A DNA stretch of 64,000 nucleotides from Buchnera aphidicola (Ceratoglyphina bambusae) (GCF_039363085.1 NZ_CP134982.1:1-64000), one strand, 5' to 3'; counted from the stretch's first letter, positions 26,415 to 38,747 are shown. Notes: generated by a model not told the origin, from the sequence alone. Program-made: numbers and translations.

Positions 26415-26708
26415 AAATGTTCCTTAATATTATTATATATTTATATAAAATTTATATTGTTTTGTAGAAAAAATTTCATTAATAATAATGTTATATTATG
26501 TTTTTATTTACATAACAAGTATTATTTTATATTATATACATAGTATATAAAATTTTAATAAGTGTTATTTATTGTGAATTTTATTAAGTTTTTGTTTAAA
26601 TATATAAAATTTATATTTTTAATAAAAAATTTTATTAATAAATATTTTATTAATTTTATAAAAAATAAAATTTAAAAATTATATGTTATGTTTTTTGAAA
26701 TAAAAATT

Positions 26709-29700
26709 TTATAAGTTAGAATTTAACATTTCTGATAAATTTGCTGAAGCTTCTTCTACTGTAGTTATATTTTTTTTATTTTCTTTATTTTTATTTTTTT
26801 CTTTTTCTCTGATTTTTAATCTTTTTTTGTGATAAGAATATCCAGTACCAGCAGGTATTAATCTTCCAACTATTACATTTTCTTTTAATCCTCTTAATTT
26901 ATCTTTTTTACCAGCTATAGATGATTCTGTTAACACTCTAGTAGTTTCTTGAAATGACGCAGCGGAAATAAATGATTCTGTTGCTAAAGAAGCTTTAGTT
27001 ATTCCTAAAAGATTTCTATTAAATGTAGCTATTTTTTTGTTTTTCTTTTTTAATTTTTTATTTTCTGAAATTATTTTTGAATATTCTACTTGCTCTTCAT
27101 GTAAAAAATTAGAATCACCAGGATTTATAATAGTAGCTTTTCTTAGCATTTGCCTTACTATAACTTCTATATGTTTATCATTTATTTTTACTCCTTGTAA
27201 TTTATATACTTCTTGTACTTCATTTATTATATATTTAGTAACAGGTATTACTCCTCTTAATCTCAATATGTCATGAGGAGATTCTGATCCATCTGAAATT
27301 ATGTCACCTTTTTCTACTTTTTCTCCTTCAAATACATTTAATTGTCTCCATTTTGGTATCATTTCTTCATGTGTTTTTTTTTTATTTGTATGAGTTATTA
27401 TTAATCGTCTTTTTCCTTTTGTTTCTTTCCCAAAAGATATTATTCCACTTATTTCTGCTAATATAGCTAATTCTTTAGATTTTCTAGCTTCAAATAAATC
27501 TGCGACTCTAGGTAATCCTCCAGTAATATCTTTAGTTACACTAGATTCTTGTGGTATTTTAGCTAAAACATCTCCTGATGATATTTTTTGATTGTTTTCA
27601 AATTGAATTATTGATTTTCCTGGTAAAAAATATTGTATAGGAATTTCTGAATTTGATGTTAATTTTTTGTTTCCTTTCTTATCAACAATTTTTATAGCAG
27701 GTCTTAGATCTTTTCCTAAATTTGTTCTTTCAGAAGTATCTAAAACTATTATTGAAGATAATCCTGTTAATTCATCAGTTTGTTTTATTATACTTTGTCC
27801 TTCTATCATTTCGGAAAATTTTATATATCCATCAACTTCAGATATTATAGGAATGGCATGGGGATCCCATTGTGCTGCTATTTCTCCGGAATTTATTTTT
27901 TCTTTATTTTTCTTTTTTAAGATAGCCCCATAAGGAATTTTATAATTTTCTTTTATTCTTCCATGTTCATCTATTATTCTTAATTTAACGTTTCTAGAAG
28001 TTATAATTACTTTTCCATCATTTCTAGTAACAGTTTTAGCATTATGTAATTTTATTATTCCTGAATTTTTTATTTGTATGTTAAATTCTGATGCTAATCT
28101 AGAAGCGGCTCCTCCTATATGAAATGTTCTCATAGTTAATTGAGTTCCAGGCTCTCCAATAGATTGTGCCGCGACAACTCCTATAGCTTCTCCCTTTTTT
28201 ACTAGTTTTCCCCTAGACAAGTCTCTTCCATAGCATTTCGCGCATACACCAAAATTTGTTTCACAGTTTACAACTGTTCTAACATTTATTTTATTTATAG
28301 AATGTTCTTCTAATTTTTTGCAAAGTTTTTCATTTAATAAAGTATTTTTGTATATTAATATTTCTTTTGTTTCTGGTATTTTTATATCTTTTGAAACTAC
28401 TCTTCCTAATACTTTGTCTTTTAAAAATTCTTTAATTTCTCCACTTTCTATTGTATCGAATATAGACATTCCATTATTAGTTTTGCAATCATCTTCAGTT
28501 ATTACTAAATCTTGAGCAACATCTACTAATCTTCTAGTTAAATAACCAGAGTTTGCAGTTTTTAATGCAGTGTCTGCCAATCCTTTTCTGGCTCCATGTG
28601 TAGATATAAAATATTGTAAAACGTTTAATCCTTCTCTAAAATTTGCTATTATAGGGGTCTCTATTATAGATCCATCAGGTTTTGCCATTAGACCTCTCAT
28701 TCCTGCTAGTTGTCTTATTTGCGCGGCAGATCCTCTTGCTCCTGAATCAGCCATAATAAAAATACTATTAAAAGAAATTTGATTTAATAATTTTCCATGT
28801 TTATTAAGTATTTTTTCAGTGGAAAGATTTTTCATCATAGCTTTGGAAACTTTTTCATTTGCATTAGCCCATATATCTATAACTTTATTATATCTTTCTC
28901 CCGCGGTAACTAATCCTGAATGAAATTGTTCTTGTATTTCTGATACTTCTATTTCAGCATCGTTTATAATTTCATATTTTTCTGTTGGTATAGTCATATC
29001 ATCTATTCCTACAGAAGAGCCAGATTTAGCAGCGTAATAAAATCCTGTATACATAATTTGATCAGCAAAATTTACAGTTTTTTTCAATCCTAGTATTCTA
29101 TAACAAGCATTTAACATTTCTGAGATGGATTTTTTTTCTAAAACTTTATTTATAATTTTAAAGGGCAATCCTTTTGGCACTATATTCCACAATATTGATC
29201 TTCCTATAGTAGTGTTTATTATATTAGTATTTTTTTTAAAAATATTTTCATTATTTTTTTTATATTCTGTAATTCTGACTTTTACTTTAGAGTGCAATGA
29301 TACTAAATTGGAAAAATACATTCTTTCTGCTTCATCAGGGCCAGTTAAAATTAATCCTTCTCCTTTTGCATTTATTTTTTCTCTAGTCATATAGTATAAA
29401 CCTAATACTACATCTTGAGATGGTACTATTATAGGCTCGCCATTTGCTGGAGATAGAACATTTTGTGTTGACATCATTAACAATGTAGCTTCTTTTTGTG
29501 CTTTTAATGTAAGAGGTATATGTACAGCCATTTGATCTCCATCAAAATCCGCATTATAAGCAGCACACACTAAAGGATGTAATTGAATAGCTTTTCCTTC
29601 TATTAAAATTGGTTGAAATGCTTGTATTCCTAATCTATGTAATGTAGGAGCTCTGTTTAATAATACTGGATGTTTTTTTATAACTTCATCTAGTATATCC

Positions 29701-30926
29701 CATACTATGGAGTCTTCTCTTTCTACCATTTTTTTGGCGGATTTTATAGTGTTTGCTAAACCCTTTGATTCTAATTTTCCATATATAAATGGTTTAAAAA
29801 GTTCTAAAGCCATTTTTTTAGGAAGCCCACATTGACTAAGTTTTAAATAAGGTCCTACAGTTATTACAGATCTTCCAGAATAATCTACTCTTTTTCCTAA
29901 TAAATTTTGTCTAAATCTTCCTTGTTTTCCTTTTATCATATCAGCTAGTGATTTTAATGGTCTCTTGTTAGAACCAATGATTGCTCTACCCCTTCTGCCG
30001 TTATCTAATAATGCATCCACTGCTTCTTGTAACATTCTTTTTTCATTTCTAACTATTATATCTGGAGCTGAAAGATCCAATAATCTTTTTAGTCTATTAT
30101 TTCTGTTTATAACTCTTCTATATAAATCATTTAAATCAGATGTAGCAAATCTTCCTCCATCTAATGGTACTAATGGTCTTAAGTCAGGCGGTAACACTGG
30201 TAAAACATTAAAAATCATCCATTCTGGTTTGTTATTTGATTGTATAAAAGAATCTATGAGTTTTATTCTTTTTGATATTTTTTTTCTTTTATTATCTGAA
30301 TTAGTCTTTTTAAATTTTTTTCTTAAAAGTTTAGACATTTTTTTTAAATTTATATTTTTTAAAAGAATTTGTATTGCTTCAGCTCCCATTTTTGCTTTAA
30401 AACTTTCACCAAATTCTTCTATTAAATTTAAATATTGTTCTTCAGATAACACTTGATTATTTTTTAATTTTGTAGATCCGCTATCTAAAACTATATATGA
30501 TTCAAAATATAAAACTCTTTCTATATCTTTTAATGGAAGATCTAATAATAATCCTATTCTTGATGGAAGAGATTTTAAAAACCAAATATGTGCTATAGGT
30601 GAGGCTAGTTCTATATGCCCCATTCTGTCTCTTCTTACTTTACTTTTTGTAACTTCTACTCCACATTTTTCACATATCACCCCTCTATATTTTAATCTTT
30701 TATATTTTCCACATAAACATTCGTAATCTTTTATAGGGCCAAAAATTTTTGCACAGAATAGACCTTCTCTTTCTGGTTTAAATGTTCTATAATTTATTGT
30801 TTCTGGTTTTTTTACTTCCCCAAATGACCATGATCTTATTATATCTGGAGATGAAAGTGAAATTTTTATAGAATCGAATTCTAGATTTTTAGTTTTTCCT
30901 TTTAAAAATTTTAGTAAATTTTTCAA
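26709..30926 (-). CDS. rpoC: RNA polymerase subunit beta-prime
   Basis: Catalytic subunit of RNA polymerase. The 1405-residue length matches E. coli (1407). The N-terminal zinc site has [23 protein letters not shown] (about 70-92), the magnesium-binding [12 protein letters not shown] is at about 458-469, the trigger-loop region [11 protein letters not shown] and the second zinc site [16 protein letters not shown] follow. No break is seen. It is last in the secE-nusG-rplKAJL-rpoBC block. Confidence 0.99.
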   Translation of the reverse strand: MKNLLKFLKGKTKNLEFDSIKISLSSPDIIRSWSFGEVKKPETINYRTFKPEREGLFCAKIFGPIKDYECLCGKYKRLKYRGVICEKCGVEVTKSKVRRDRMGHIELASPIAHIWFLKSLPSRIGLLLDLPLKDIERVLYFESYIVLDSGSTKLKNNQVLSEEQYLNLIEEFGESFKAKMGAEAIQILLKNINLKKMSKLLRKKFKKTNSDNKRKKISKRIKLIDSFIQSNNKPEWMIFNVLPVLPPDLRPLVPLDGGRFATSDLNDLYRRVINRNNRLKRLLDLSAPDIIVRNEKRMLQEAVDALLDNGRRGRAIIGSNKRPLKSLADMIKGKQGRFRQNLLGKRVDYSGRSVITVGPYLKLSQCGLPKKMALELFKPFIYGKLESKGLANTIKSAKKMVEREDSIVWDILDEVIKKHPVLLNRAPTLHRLGIQAFQPILIEGKAIQLHPLVCAAYNADFDGDQMAVHIPLTLKAQKEATLLMMSTQNVLSPANGEPIIVPSQDVVLGLYYMTREKINAKGEGLILTGPDEAERMYFSNLVSLHSKVKVRITEYKKNNENIFKKNTNIINTTIGRSILWNIVPKGLPFKIINKVLEKKSISEMLNACYRILGLKKTVNFADQIMYTGFYYAAKSGSSVGIDDMTIPTEKYEIINDAEIEVSEIQEQFHSGLVTAGERYNKVIDIWANANEKVSKAMMKNLSTEKILNKHGKLLNQISFNSIFIMADSGARGSAAQIRQLAGMRGLMAKPDGSIIETPIIANFREGLNVLQYFISTHGARKGLADTALKTANSGYLTRRLVDVAQDLVITEDDCKTNNGMSIFDTIESGEIKEFLKDKVLGRVVSKDIKIPETKEILIYKNTLLNEKLCKKLEEHSINKINVRTVVNCETNFGVCAKCYGRDLSRGKLVKKGEAIGVVAAQSIGEPGTQLTMRTFHIGGAASRLASEFNIQIKNSGIIKLHNAKTVTRNDGKVIITSRNVKLRIIDEHGRIKENYKIPYGAILKKKNKEKINSGEIAAQWDPHAIPIISEVDGYIKFSEMIEGQSIIKQTDELTGLSSIIVLDTSERTNLGKDLRPAIKIVDKKGNKKLTSNSEIPIQYFLPGKSIIQFENNQKISSGDVLAKIPQESSVTKDITGGLPRVADLFEARKSKELAILAEISGIISFGKETKGKRRLIITHTNKKKTHEEMIPKWRQLNVFEGEKVEKGDIISDGSESPHDILRLRGVIPVTKYIINEVQEVYKLQGVKINDKHIEVIVRQMLRKATIINPGDSNFLHEEQVEYSKIISENKKLKKKNKKIATFNRNLLGITKASLATESFISAASFQETTRVLTESSIAGKKDKLRGLKENVIVGRLIPAGTGYSYHKKRLKIREKEKNKNKENKKNITTVEEASANLSEMLNSNL

Positions 30927-30984
30927 AATTTTTTCTCTATAGATTAAATATATTAATATAAGTATTTTATAAAAAGTTATATGT

Positions 30985-33900
30985 TTATTTGTTTTCTAAT
31001 TCTATATTTATTCCTAATGATCTTATTTCTTTTAAAAGCACATTAAATGATTCAGGCATTCCTGGGTTCATTTTATATGCTCCATCTACAATATTTTTGT
31101 ACATTTTTGTTCTACCGCTAACATCATCTGATTTAACAGTTAGCATTTCTTGGAGAGTATGTGAGGCACCATACGCTTCTAAAGCCCATACTTCCATTTC
31201 TCCAAACCTTTGACCTCCAAATTGAGCTTTTCCACCTAATGGTTGTTGTGTTATTAAACTATATGATCCTGTTGATCTAGCATGCATTTTATCATCTACT
31301 AGATGATTTAATTTAAGCATGTACATATATCCTACAGTTACTAATCTTTCGAATTTTTCCCCTGTTTTACCATCAAACAATTCTATTTGCCCAGATGTTG
31401 GGCATCCAGCCAATTTGAGCATTTTTTTAATTTCATCTTCTTTAGCCCCATCAAAAACTGGTGTAGAAATAGGAACTCCTTTAGAAAAATTTTTAGCTAA
31501 AGTTAATATTTCTTCTTCTGAAAAATTTTGTATATCTATTTTTTGTGTAACGTTATTTCCTAAATCAAATATTTTTTTTATATATTTTTTAATATTTTTT
31601 GTTTTTTCTTTTTTGATTAACATTTTTTTAATTTTTTTTCCTATTCCTTTAGATGCCATACCAAGATGTGTTTCTAAAATTTGCCCTATATTCATTCTAG
31701 AAGGTACACCTAATGGATTTAAAACTATATCTACAGGTTTTCCAAATTTGTCATAAGGCATATCTTCTACTGGATTTATTTTAGATATAACTCCTTTATT
31801 ACCATGCCTTCCAGCCATCTTATCTCCAGATTGTATATTTCTTTTAACTGCTAAATAAATTTTTACTATCTTTAATATACCTGGAGCTAAATCGTCTCCC
31901 TTTAAGAATTTTTTTTTATCTATTTTTATTTTTCTTTTTGTTTCTTTTTTTAGTTTTTTATATTGTTTTATTAAGAATTTTATTATTTTTTGTTTATTTT
32001 TGTCTATTTTTTTTTTAAACATTTTTTTTTTATATATTGTTAATATTTTTTCTTCCTTATATTTTTTTATATTTATAGTTTTATTAATTAGATTAAATAT
32101 GTTTTTTTTAAAAATTTTAAATCTTTCTAATATTTTTTTTTTATTTTTTTTAAAATTCATTTTTTCTATTTCTTTTGTTCTTTTATCTTTTTTCACTCCA
32201 TCTCTAGTAAAAATTTGTACATCTATTACAGTTCCTAGTGTTCCATTAGGAACTCTCAAGGAAGAATCTTTTACATCTGAAGCTTTTTCTCCAAAAATAG
32301 CTCTTAGTAATTTTTCTTCTGGTGTTAATTGTGTTTCTCCTTTAGGAGTTACTTTTCCTATTAAAATATCATTTTCTCTAACTTCAGCTCCTATATATGC
32401 TATTCCAGATTCATCTAGTTTAGACAATGCATGTTCACTAACATTAGGTATATCTGATGTAATTTCTTCAGGACCTAATTTAGTATCTCTTGCTATACAA
32501 GAAAGTTCTTGTATATGTATTGTTGTAAATCTGTTTTCTTTTAATACTTTTTCTGATATTAATATAGAATCTTCAAAGTTGTATCCGTTCCAAGGCATAA
32601 ATGCTACTCTTAAATTTTGACCTAAAGCTAATTCTCCTAAATCTGTAGATGTTCCATCTGCTAAAACATCTCCTTTTAATATTTTTTCTCCTACTTTCAC
32701 ACAAGTAGTTTGATTTATACAAGTATTTTGATTTGATCTAGTATATTTTGTTAAATTATAAATATCTATTCCTAGATTATTTTTATTGTTAAATTTTTCA
32801 TAATTTTTTATTATTATTTTAGATGCATCTACATATTTTACTATTCCATTTCTTTTAGCAATTACTGTCACTCCGGAATCTACAGCAACAGATCTTTCCA
32901 TTCCAGTTCCTATTAATGGTTTTTCTGCTTTTAGTGTTGGGACAGCTTGTCTTTGCATATTAGCCCCCATAAGAGCTCTATTTGCGTCATCGTGTTCTAA
33001 AAATGGTATTAAAGATGCTCCAACTGAAACTATTTGTTGAGTAGACACATCCATATAGTTTATTTTATCTGGCGCAAATAATCCAGATTCTCCGTTATAC
33101 CTGCATGTTATTAAATTATCTACAAATTCATTGTTTTTGTTTATATTAGTATTAGCTTGCGCAATTATAAATTGACATTCTTCTATTGCAGATAAATAAT
33201 GAATTTTTTTAGTTATTTTTTTATTTATTACTTTTATGTAGGGAGTTTCTAGAAAACCATATTTATTAATTTTCGCATAAACTGATAATGAATTTATTAA
33301 CCCTATATTTGGCCCTTCTGGGGTTTCTATAGGGCATACTCTTCCATAATGTGTTGGATGTACGTCTCTTACTTCAAATCCAGCTCTTTCTCTAGTTAAT
33401 CCACCTACACCTAGAGCTGAAATTCTTCTTTTATGAGTAATTTCTGCTAATGGATTATTTTGATCCATAAATTGAGATAGCTGGCTAGATCCGAAGAATT
33501 CTTTTATAGATGCTGAAATTGGTTTTGCATTTACTATTTCTTGAGGTGTTAAAGATTCTAAATCATTTGATGATAGTCTTTCTTTTACTGATCGTTCTAC
33601 TCTTACTAATCCTACTCTAAATTGATTTTCAACCATTTCACCAACTGATCTAATTCTTCTGTTTCCTAAATGATCTATATCATCTATATTTCCATATCCA
33701 TTTCTTATGTTTATTAATTTTTTTATAACTTCTATTATATCTTTTTTTTCTAATGTTAATGGTCCATATATACTTTTCCTAGAAAGAGATTTATTTAATT
33801 TCATTCTTCCTACAACTGATAAATCATATCTATCTTCTGAGAAAAACAAGTTATTAAACAATTTTTTTGCCGCATCACGAGCTGGTGGCTCTCCTGGTCT

Positions 33901-35007
33901 CATCATTCTATATATTTCAATTAATGATTGAGTTTTATTTTTTGTAGTATCTATTTTTAAAGTATTTGAAATATATGGACCTTGGTCTAAATCATTTGTA
34001 AATATTGTTTTTATTGAAGAATATTTGGATTTAATTATTTTTTTTATAGTTTTTATAGATAATTCTGAATTTGCAGATATAATAATTTTATTATTGTTGT
34101 AATAATTGTCAGATACAATTTTTCCAATTAAATATTCTATTGGAACTTTTATTTCTTTTATTTTTTCTTTTTTTAATTTTTTAATGTTATTTATTGTTAC
34201 TTTTTTTCCTTTTTTTACATATATTTTTTTTTTATGTATAATATCAAAATATGCTGTTTCTCCTCTTAATCTTTCAGGGTACAGTTTCATATAAAATTTA
34301 TTTTTAACTATATTAAATTTATCTTTTTTAAAAAATATATTTAATATTTCTTCTTTTTTATAATTTAATGCTTTTAAAAATATACTAATTGGTAATTTTC
34401 TTCTTCTATCTATTCTTACGAATAAGTTATCTTTAGGATCAAATTCAAAGTCTATCCAGGATCCTCTATATGGTATAATTCGTGCATTATATAATATTTT
34501 TCCAGAAGAATGAGTTTTGCCTTTATCACTGTCAAAGAAGACTCCAGGACTTCTATGCAATTGAGATACTACTACTCTTTCAGTTCCATTTATCATAAAA
34601 GTTCCATTTTTTGTCATTAATGGTATATCTCCCATATATACTTCTTGTTCTTTAATGCTTTTTATTATTTTATTTTTTAACTCTTCTTTTTCATATATTA
34701 TAAGTTTTAATTGAACTTTTAATGGAACGGAATATGTTAAACCTCTAGTGTTACATTCTTTCACATTAAAAGTTTTTTTTCCTAATTTATATTTTATATA
34801 TTGTAACTCAGCACTGCAATTATAGTTTTTTATAGGAAAGACTGATTTAAAAGCAGATTCTAAACCATATAAATTTTTTTTGTCTTTTTTAATAAATTTT
34901 TTAAAAGAATTTATTTGAATGGATAGTAGATATGGTATATCTAAACTTTTAGATCTTTTACTAAAATTTTTTCTAATTCTTTTTTTTTCAGTATAAGAGT
35001 AAACCAT
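30985..35007 (-). CDS. rpoB: RNA polymerase subunit beta
   Basis: Second catalytic subunit of RNA polymerase. The 1340-residue length matches E. coli (1342). The rifampicin-binding region is intact ([20 protein letters not shown] and KRRISALG, about 507-535), followed by [14 protein letters not shown] and the C-terminal [21 protein letters not shown] Lys-rich segment of about 90 residues (about 935-1030) corresponds to a variable insertion of the family. It is preceded by a hairpin in the rplL-rpoB spacer and followed by rpoC after 58 bases. Confidence 0.99.
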   Translation of the reverse strand: MVYSYTEKKRIRKNFSKRSKSLDIPYLLSIQINSFKKFIKKDKKNLYGLESAFKSVFPIKNYNCSAELQYIKYKLGKKTFNVKECNTRGLTYSVPLKVQLKLIIYEKEELKNKIIKSIKEQEVYMGDIPLMTKNGTFMINGTERVVVSQLHRSPGVFFDSDKGKTHSSGKILYNARIIPYRGSWIDFEFDPKDNLFVRIDRRRKLPISIFLKALNYKKEEILNIFFKKDKFNIVKNKFYMKLYPERLRGETAYFDIIHKKKIYVKKGKKVTINNIKKLKKEKIKEIKVPIEYLIGKIVSDNYYNNNKIIISANSELSIKTIKKIIKSKYSSIKTIFTNDLDQGPYISNTLKIDTTKNKTQSLIEIYRMMRPGEPPARDAAKKLFNNLFFSEDRYDLSVVGRMKLNKSLSRKSIYGPLTLEKKDIIEVIKKLINIRNGYGNIDDIDHLGNRRIRSVGEMVENQFRVGLVRVERSVKERLSSNDLESLTPQEIVNAKPISASIKEFFGSSQLSQFMDQNNPLAEITHKRRISALGVGGLTRERAGFEVRDVHPTHYGRVCPIETPEGPNIGLINSLSVYAKINKYGFLETPYIKVINKKITKKIHYLSAIEECQFIIAQANTNINKNNEFVDNLITCRYNGESGLFAPDKINYMDVSTQQIVSVGASLIPFLEHDDANRALMGANMQRQAVPTLKAEKPLIGTGMERSVAVDSGVTVIAKRNGIVKYVDASKIIIKNYEKFNNKNNLGIDIYNLTKYTRSNQNTCINQTTCVKVGEKILKGDVLADGTSTDLGELALGQNLRVAFMPWNGYNFEDSILISEKVLKENRFTTIHIQELSCIARDTKLGPEEITSDIPNVSEHALSKLDESGIAYIGAEVRENDILIGKVTPKGETQLTPEEKLLRAIFGEKASDVKDSSLRVPNGTLGTVIDVQIFTRDGVKKDKRTKEIEKMNFKKNKKKILERFKIFKKNIFNLINKTINIKKYKEEKILTIYKKKMFKKKIDKNKQKIIKFLIKQYKKLKKETKRKIKIDKKKFLKGDDLAPGILKIVKIYLAVKRNIQSGDKMAGRHGNKGVISKINPVEDMPYDKFGKPVDIVLNPLGVPSRMNIGQILETHLGMASKGIGKKIKKMLIKKEKTKNIKKYIKKIFDLGNNVTQKIDIQNFSEEEILTLAKNFSKGVPISTPVFDGAKEDEIKKMLKLAGCPTSGQIELFDGKTGEKFERLVTVGYMYMLKLNHLVDDKMHARSTGSYSLITQQPLGGKAQFGGQRFGEMEVWALEAYGASHTLQEMLTVKSDDVSGRTKMYKNIVDGAYKMNPGMPESFNVLLKEIRSLGINIELENK

Positions 35008-35113
35008 TTTTTTTCTCTTGATTATATAAAAAAAATAAAATTTTTTATTTATTTTTTTGGATTTTATCTAGAAAATTTTATATTTTTCTTTATTATTAAA
35101 ACAAATTTATAAT

Positions 35114-35138
35114 ACTGGTGATTTCTAAAATCACCAGT
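35114..35138 (-). terminator. Hairpin in the rplL-rpoB spacer, possible attenuator
   Basis: ACTGGTGATTT (35114-35124) pairs perfectly with AAATCACCAGT (35128-35138) with a 3-base loop, in an otherwise featureless A/T-rich spacer. On the minus strand a weak T-rich stretch (TTTGTTTT) follows about 10 bases after the stem. E. coli has an attenuator and an RNase III site in the same spacer, so this could reduce rpoBC relative to ribosomal proteins. Confidence 0.7.
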
Positions 35139-35175
35139 TAATTTATTTTTACTTAGATTACTAATAGATGTAAAA

Positions 35176-35544
35176 TTATTTTATTTCTACTATAGCACCG
35201 GATTTTTCTAATGTTTCTTTTAATATTTCTGATTCTTTTTTGTCAATTTTTTCTTTTATTATTACAGGAGCTGATTCTACTAAATCTTTTGATTCTTTTA
35301 ACCCTAATCCAGTAATACTTCTTATTGATTTTATTACTGATATTTTATTAGGCCCTACAGATTGTAAAAATATACTGAATTCTGTTTTTTCTTTTTCTTC
35401 TAATTTGTCGTTAGTTTTAGTATTGTTAGATAAGTCTTTAGAAGATATATTAAATTTTTTTTCCATAATGGAAATCAATTTTAATACATCTTTTACAGAC
35501 ATTTTTTCTATTTCTTTAACTATTTCGTTTTTACTAATTGACAT
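35176..35544 (-). CDS. rplL: 50S ribosomal protein L7/L12
   Basis: Stalk protein that recruits translation factors. The 122-residue protein has the N-terminal dimerisation domain ([24 protein letters not shown]), a linker that has lost the usual Ala-rich composition (Asn, Thr, Lys and Glu instead), and the well-conserved C-terminal domain with [28 protein letters not shown]. Downstream of rplJ as usual. Confidence 0.97.
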   Translation of the reverse strand: MSISKNEIVKEIEKMSVKDVLKLISIMEKKFNISSKDLSNNTKTNDKLEEKEKTEFSIFLQSVGPNKISVIKSIRSITGLGLKESKDLVESAPVIIKEKIDKKESEILKETLEKSGAIVEIK

Positions 35545-35571
35545 AAATATTCCTAATTTTAATATTTTATT

Positions 35572-36081
35572 TTATAAATTATTTTTTAATTTTATTTTTT
35601 TATTTTTTACAACGTTTATTATTTTTAATATTCTTATTATGCATATTTCTTTTAAAAAATTAATTAAGATTATTATTGATTCTTTATATGTTGGCATAAT
35701 AGATAATGCTAATATTTCTTTTCTAGATATGATTTTTCCTTCAAAAACTCCAATTAATGCTTTAAAATTAGGATTTTTTTTTTCGAATCTATTTAGTAAT
35801 CTAGCAGCATTACCAGGGTGATTTATAGAATATGCTATTAAAATAGGTCCATTAATATTTTTGCCTAAACATTCTAAATTAGTTTTTTTTATAGATATTT
35901 TTAACAATGTATTTTTAACTATTTTTATTATTACTTTTTCTTTTTTAGATTTTTTTCTTAAATCGTTTATTTCATTAGCTTTTATTCCAATAAAATTTAT
36001 TATAATAGCTGATTGTGCTATTTTTGAATATTTTCGTATTTTTTTTACAATATATTTTTTTTTTTTAATATTTAATATCAT
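35572..36081 (-). CDS. rplJ: 50S ribosomal protein L10
   Basis: Stalk base protein that binds L7/L12 dimers and 23S rRNA. The 169-residue protein is recognisable by KNTLLKISIKKTNLECL and GPILIAYSINHPGNAARLLNRFEK. It is Lys/Ile-rich and diverged. A 232-base leader separates it from rplA; in E. coli L10 binds the corresponding leader for autoregulation, but I could not identify that fold here. Confidence 0.95.
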   Translation of the reverse strand: MILNIKKKKYIVKKIRKYSKIAQSAIIINFIGIKANEINDLRKKSKKEKVIIKIVKNTLLKISIKKTNLECLGKNINGPILIAYSINHPGNAARLLNRFEKKNPNFKALIGVFEGKIISRKEILALSIMPTYKESIIILINFLKEICIIRILKIINVVKNKKIKLKNNL

Positions 36082-36313
36082 TTGAACTCTATTCCTAAAA
36101 TTTTTTAGAATATTTATTAAAATAGTCTTTATCTTAAAATTTTTAATTATTTAGTTCATATTAACTATATTTTTTAAATCAATCATATAACATTAATTTA
36201 TTTTATATTTTTATAAATTTGTAATAATATAAGCTTTTTATTTTTTATATTTATTTAGGAAATAATTAGATATTAGATTTAATTGTTTTTTTTGAAAAGT
36301 TAAAATAAAATAT

Positions 36314-37003
36314 TTATATATTTAATTCAGAGTGATTTATAGGTATGGATCCACCCATAGTTGTAGAAAAATAAATTTTTTTAAAAAATTCACCTTTTAT
36401 TTTGGTAGGTTTTGATTTTTTTAATGATTCTATCAATGATATAAAATTTTCTTCAATTTGTTTGTTAGTAAAATATATTTTTCCTATAGAAGAATGTATG
36501 ATTCCATTTTTATCGTTTTTATAGCTTATTTGTTTTCCATTTTTTATTTTTTTAATAGATTTATATATATTGTTTGTTATTGTTCCAAGTTTAGAATTAG
36601 GCATAAGACCTCTAGGACCTAGTATATGGCCTAATTTTCCAACTATTTTCATAGTATCAGGAGATGATATTACTACATCAATTTCTTTTATCTTTTTTTT
36701 AATATTTTTTATTTCTTCTGACCAGATAATATCTGCTTTAGCTTTTTTTGCCATTTCAATATTTTTACCTTGAGTAAAAACTAATATTTTTACTTTTTTA
36801 CCTAGCCCATTTGGTAAAAATGCAGTACTTATTATATTTTGTTCATTTTTTTTAGTGTCTATATTTAAATTTATTGCAACATCTATGCTTTCTTTAAACT
36901 TTACTTTAGTAAATTTTTTTAGTATTTCTATTGCTTCATTTATATTATATTTTTTTTTTTTTATATTTTCTCTTATATTTTTCATTCTTTTGCTATTTTT
37001 CAT
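36314..37003 (-). CDS. rplA: 50S ribosomal protein L1
   Basis: L1 stalk protein involved in release of deacylated tRNA. The 229-residue protein (E. coli 234) has the signature GKLGHILGPRGLMPNSKLGTI (about 123-143, shown here in part) and the final STTMGGSIPINHSEL. It is 2 bases behind rplK, so the two are co-translated. Confidence 0.98.
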   Translation of the reverse strand: MKNSKRMKNIRENIKKKKYNINEAIEILKKFTKVKFKESIDVAINLNIDTKKNEQNIISTAFLPNGLGKKVKILVFTQGKNIEMAKKAKADIIWSEEIKNIKKKIKEIDVVISSPDTMKIVGKLGHILGPRGLMPNSKLGTITNNIYKSIKKIKNGKQISYKNDKNGIIHSSIGKIYFTNKQIEENFISLIESLKKSKPTKIKGEFFKKIYFSTTMGGSIPINHSELNI

Positions 37004-37005
37004 AT

Positions 37006-37434
37006 TTATTCTTCTATTGTTAAACCCATAGATTTTGCAGTTCCTTCTATAGAACGAGCGATTTTTTTTATATCAGTACTATTCATGTCATTAATTTTTA
37101 TTTTTGATATTTCATATATTTGTTTTTTAGTAATTTTTCCTATTTTTTCTGTTTTATTTTTTCCAGATCCTTTTTTAATTTTTGAAAGTTTTTTTAACAA
37201 TATAGATGCAGGTGGAGTTTTTGTTATAAAAGTAAAACTTTTATCAGCAAAAATAGAAATTACGACTGGAATAGGTAAATTTTTTTCTAAATTTTTAGTT
37301 TTTTCATTAAATTTTTTACAAAATTCCATTATATTTATTCCTTTTTGCCCTAAAGCAGGACCTACTGGGGGGCTTGGATTAGCCATACCTGATGGTACTT
37401 GTAATTTTATATAACTTTGGGCTTTTTTGAACAT
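37006..37434 (-). CDS. rplK: 50S ribosomal protein L11
   Basis: Factor-binding centre protein. The 142-residue length equals E. coli. It starts [20 protein letters not shown] and contains [19 protein letters not shown], the typical L11 opening; the C-terminal rRNA-binding domain ends with [13 protein letters not shown]. It follows nusG after 20 bases. Confidence 0.98.
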   Translation of the reverse strand: MFKKAQSYIKLQVPSGMANPSPPVGPALGQKGINIMEFCKKFNEKTKNLEKNLPIPVVISIFADKSFTFITKTPPASILLKKLSKIKKGSGKNKTEKIGKITKKQIYEISKIKINDMNSTDIKKIARSIEGTAKSMGLTIEE

Positions 37435-37454
37435 AATTTATTTCCTTTAAGATT

Positions 37455-37990
37455 TTATATTTTTTCTATTTGTGAAAAGTTTAATTCTACAGGAGTTGAT
37501 CTTCCGAATATAGACACTGATACTGTTAGTCTATTTTTATCATAATCTACATTTTCTACTGTTCCATTAAAATCTGAGAAAGGGCCATGCTTTATTCTTA
37601 TTATTTCACCTGGCTCAAACAATATTTTTGGTCTAGGTTTATTTTCTATTTTTTTTAACTTGTTTATTATACATTTTACATCTTTATCATTTATTGGTGT
37701 AGGTTTGTCTGGAGATCCTCCTATAAATCCTAATACTTTTGGGACATTTCTTATTATGTGCCAACTTTCATCATTCATTTCCATTTTTATTAAAATATAT
37801 CCAGGAAAAAATTTGTTATCACTTTTTTTTTTTTTCCATTTTTTATTTCTATTACTTCTTCTGTAGGGATCATTATTTTTTCGAACATATTTTGCACATT
37901 GTTCATTTTAATATGCTTTTTTATTAAATCTGCTACTTTATTTTCAAATCCAGAAAAAGATTGTATTACATACCATTTTTTTTTGTTCAT
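37455..37990 (-). CDS. nusG: Transcription factor NusG, frame broken at an A13 tract
   Basis: Elongation factor that contacts RNA polymerase through its NGN domain and Rho or ribosome through its KOW domain. ATG at 37990 begins [20 protein letters not shown] and proceeds through [13 protein letters not shown], then enters A13 (37835-37823) and runs into a stop. The continuation is directly open one base back: [20 protein letters not shown], then [26 protein letters not shown] and the C-terminal [17 protein letters not shown]. With fourteen A the product has 178 residues against 181 in E. coli. NusG is generally essential in enterobacteria, so decay is unlikely; slippage during transcription or translation is inferred. 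Sequencing error remains possible. Confidence 0.93.
37823..37835 (-). repeat. A13 tract that breaks the nusG frame
   Basis: Thirteen A on the coding strand at the junction [12 protein letters not shown] of NusG. One additional A joins the two halves without loss of any conserved residue. Confidence 0.9.
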
Positions 37991-37991
37991 T

Positions 37992-38364
37992 TCATAATCT
38001 CATGGTTATAATATTTGATATTGCATAAAATAATAAATTATCTATTATCCATAAAATAATTGATATTATAGTGGATACTAAAATTATAGTAATTGAAATA
38101 TAAAATATTTCTATTTTTTTAGGCCATTCTATTTTTTTTAATTCTATAGATATTTCTTTTATAAATTTTAAAAAATTAGTACCATATTTAGTATATTTTA
38201 TTAATAATAACAATGTTAATGATAAAGATATTAATGATATAATTTGTTTTACAATATTATTTTTTTTAAAAAAGTTAAAAAATAATAAAATTTCTATAAT
38301 TAAAAAAAACAATATTATTAAATATTTAATATTTTTATTAAATTTTATTTTTTTTTTTTTTCAT
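37992..38364 (-). CDS. secE: Preprotein translocase subunit SecE, frame broken at an A14 tract after the start codon
   Basis: Small membrane subunit of the SecYEG channel. The body is clear: three hydrophobic helices and the family segment EISIELKKIEWPKKIEIF (about residues 70-87 of the corrected protein), then the third helix and the final NIITMRL. In this frame there is no ATG; the first usable codon is TTG at 38312, inside the first membrane helix. An ATG at 38364 is followed by A14 (38361-38348) and then by the SecE frame one position off. With thirteen A (or sixteen) the protein starts MKKKKIKFNKNIKYLIIL and has 123 residues, against 127 in E. coli. It ends one base before nusG. SecE is essential, so slippage or start at TTG must be considered. 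Confidence 0.85.
38348..38361 (-). repeat. A14 tract that breaks the secE frame
   Basis: Fourteen A directly after the presumed ATG of secE. Unlike the other tracts in this window the correction needed is one A fewer (or two more). Confidence 0.8.
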
Positions 38365-38539
38365 AATGTTTGTATTTTTTTAAACATTAATAAAATTAAA
38401 TTAATTTAATTTTTTTTATTTAATTTTATTAAAAATAACAAATTTTTTTTTGTAAAGTATTTTTTTTTAAAAAAAGTAATATTTTTATATTTAAAATATT
38501 TTTAATAAAATTTTTTTTCATATAATATAAAAATTTTTT
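38365..38539. other. Gene-free interval upstream of secE
   Basis: 175 bases of A/T-rich DNA between tRNA-Gly and secE. In E. coli the second tRNA-Thr (thrT) and tufB lie here; neither is seen. Confidence 0.6.
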
Positions 38540-38611
38540 AGCAGGCAGCGGGAATCGAACCCGCATTATTAACTTGGAAGGCTAAAGTAATAACCATTAT
38601 ACTATGCCTGC
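38540..38611 (-). tRNA. tRNA-Gly (TCC)
   Basis: 72-base cloverleaf on the minus strand, acceptor GCAGGCA, anticodon TCC in the loop CTTCCAA, T arm GCGGGTTCGATTCCCGC and discriminator T, as in E. coli glyT. CCA is not encoded. Third member of the thrU-tyrU-glyT type cluster. Confidence 0.96.
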
Positions 38612-38635
38612 AAAATAAATTTAAATAAATTATAA

Positions 38636-38717
38636 TGGTGGGAGAAGGATTCGAACCTTCGAAGTCTATGACGGCAGATTTACAGTCTGCTCCCTTTAAC
38701 CACTCGGGAATCCCACC
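38636..38717 (-). tRNA. tRNA-Tyr (GTA)
   Basis: 82-base class II tRNA on the minus strand with a long variable arm, acceptor GGTGGGA, anticodon GTA in CTGTAAA, T arm GAAGGTTCGAATCCTTC, discriminator A. CCA is not encoded. Confidence 0.97.
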
Positions 38718-38747
38718 TGTATATTTTTATAGTATAAATTTATTTTT

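Noticed and set aside
29965-30456. 163-codon frame opposite rpoC, and other long antisense frames opposite rpoB, rplJ and rpoD
   Set aside because: They are shadows of strongly conserved genes on the other strand, without ribosome-binding sites or family features.
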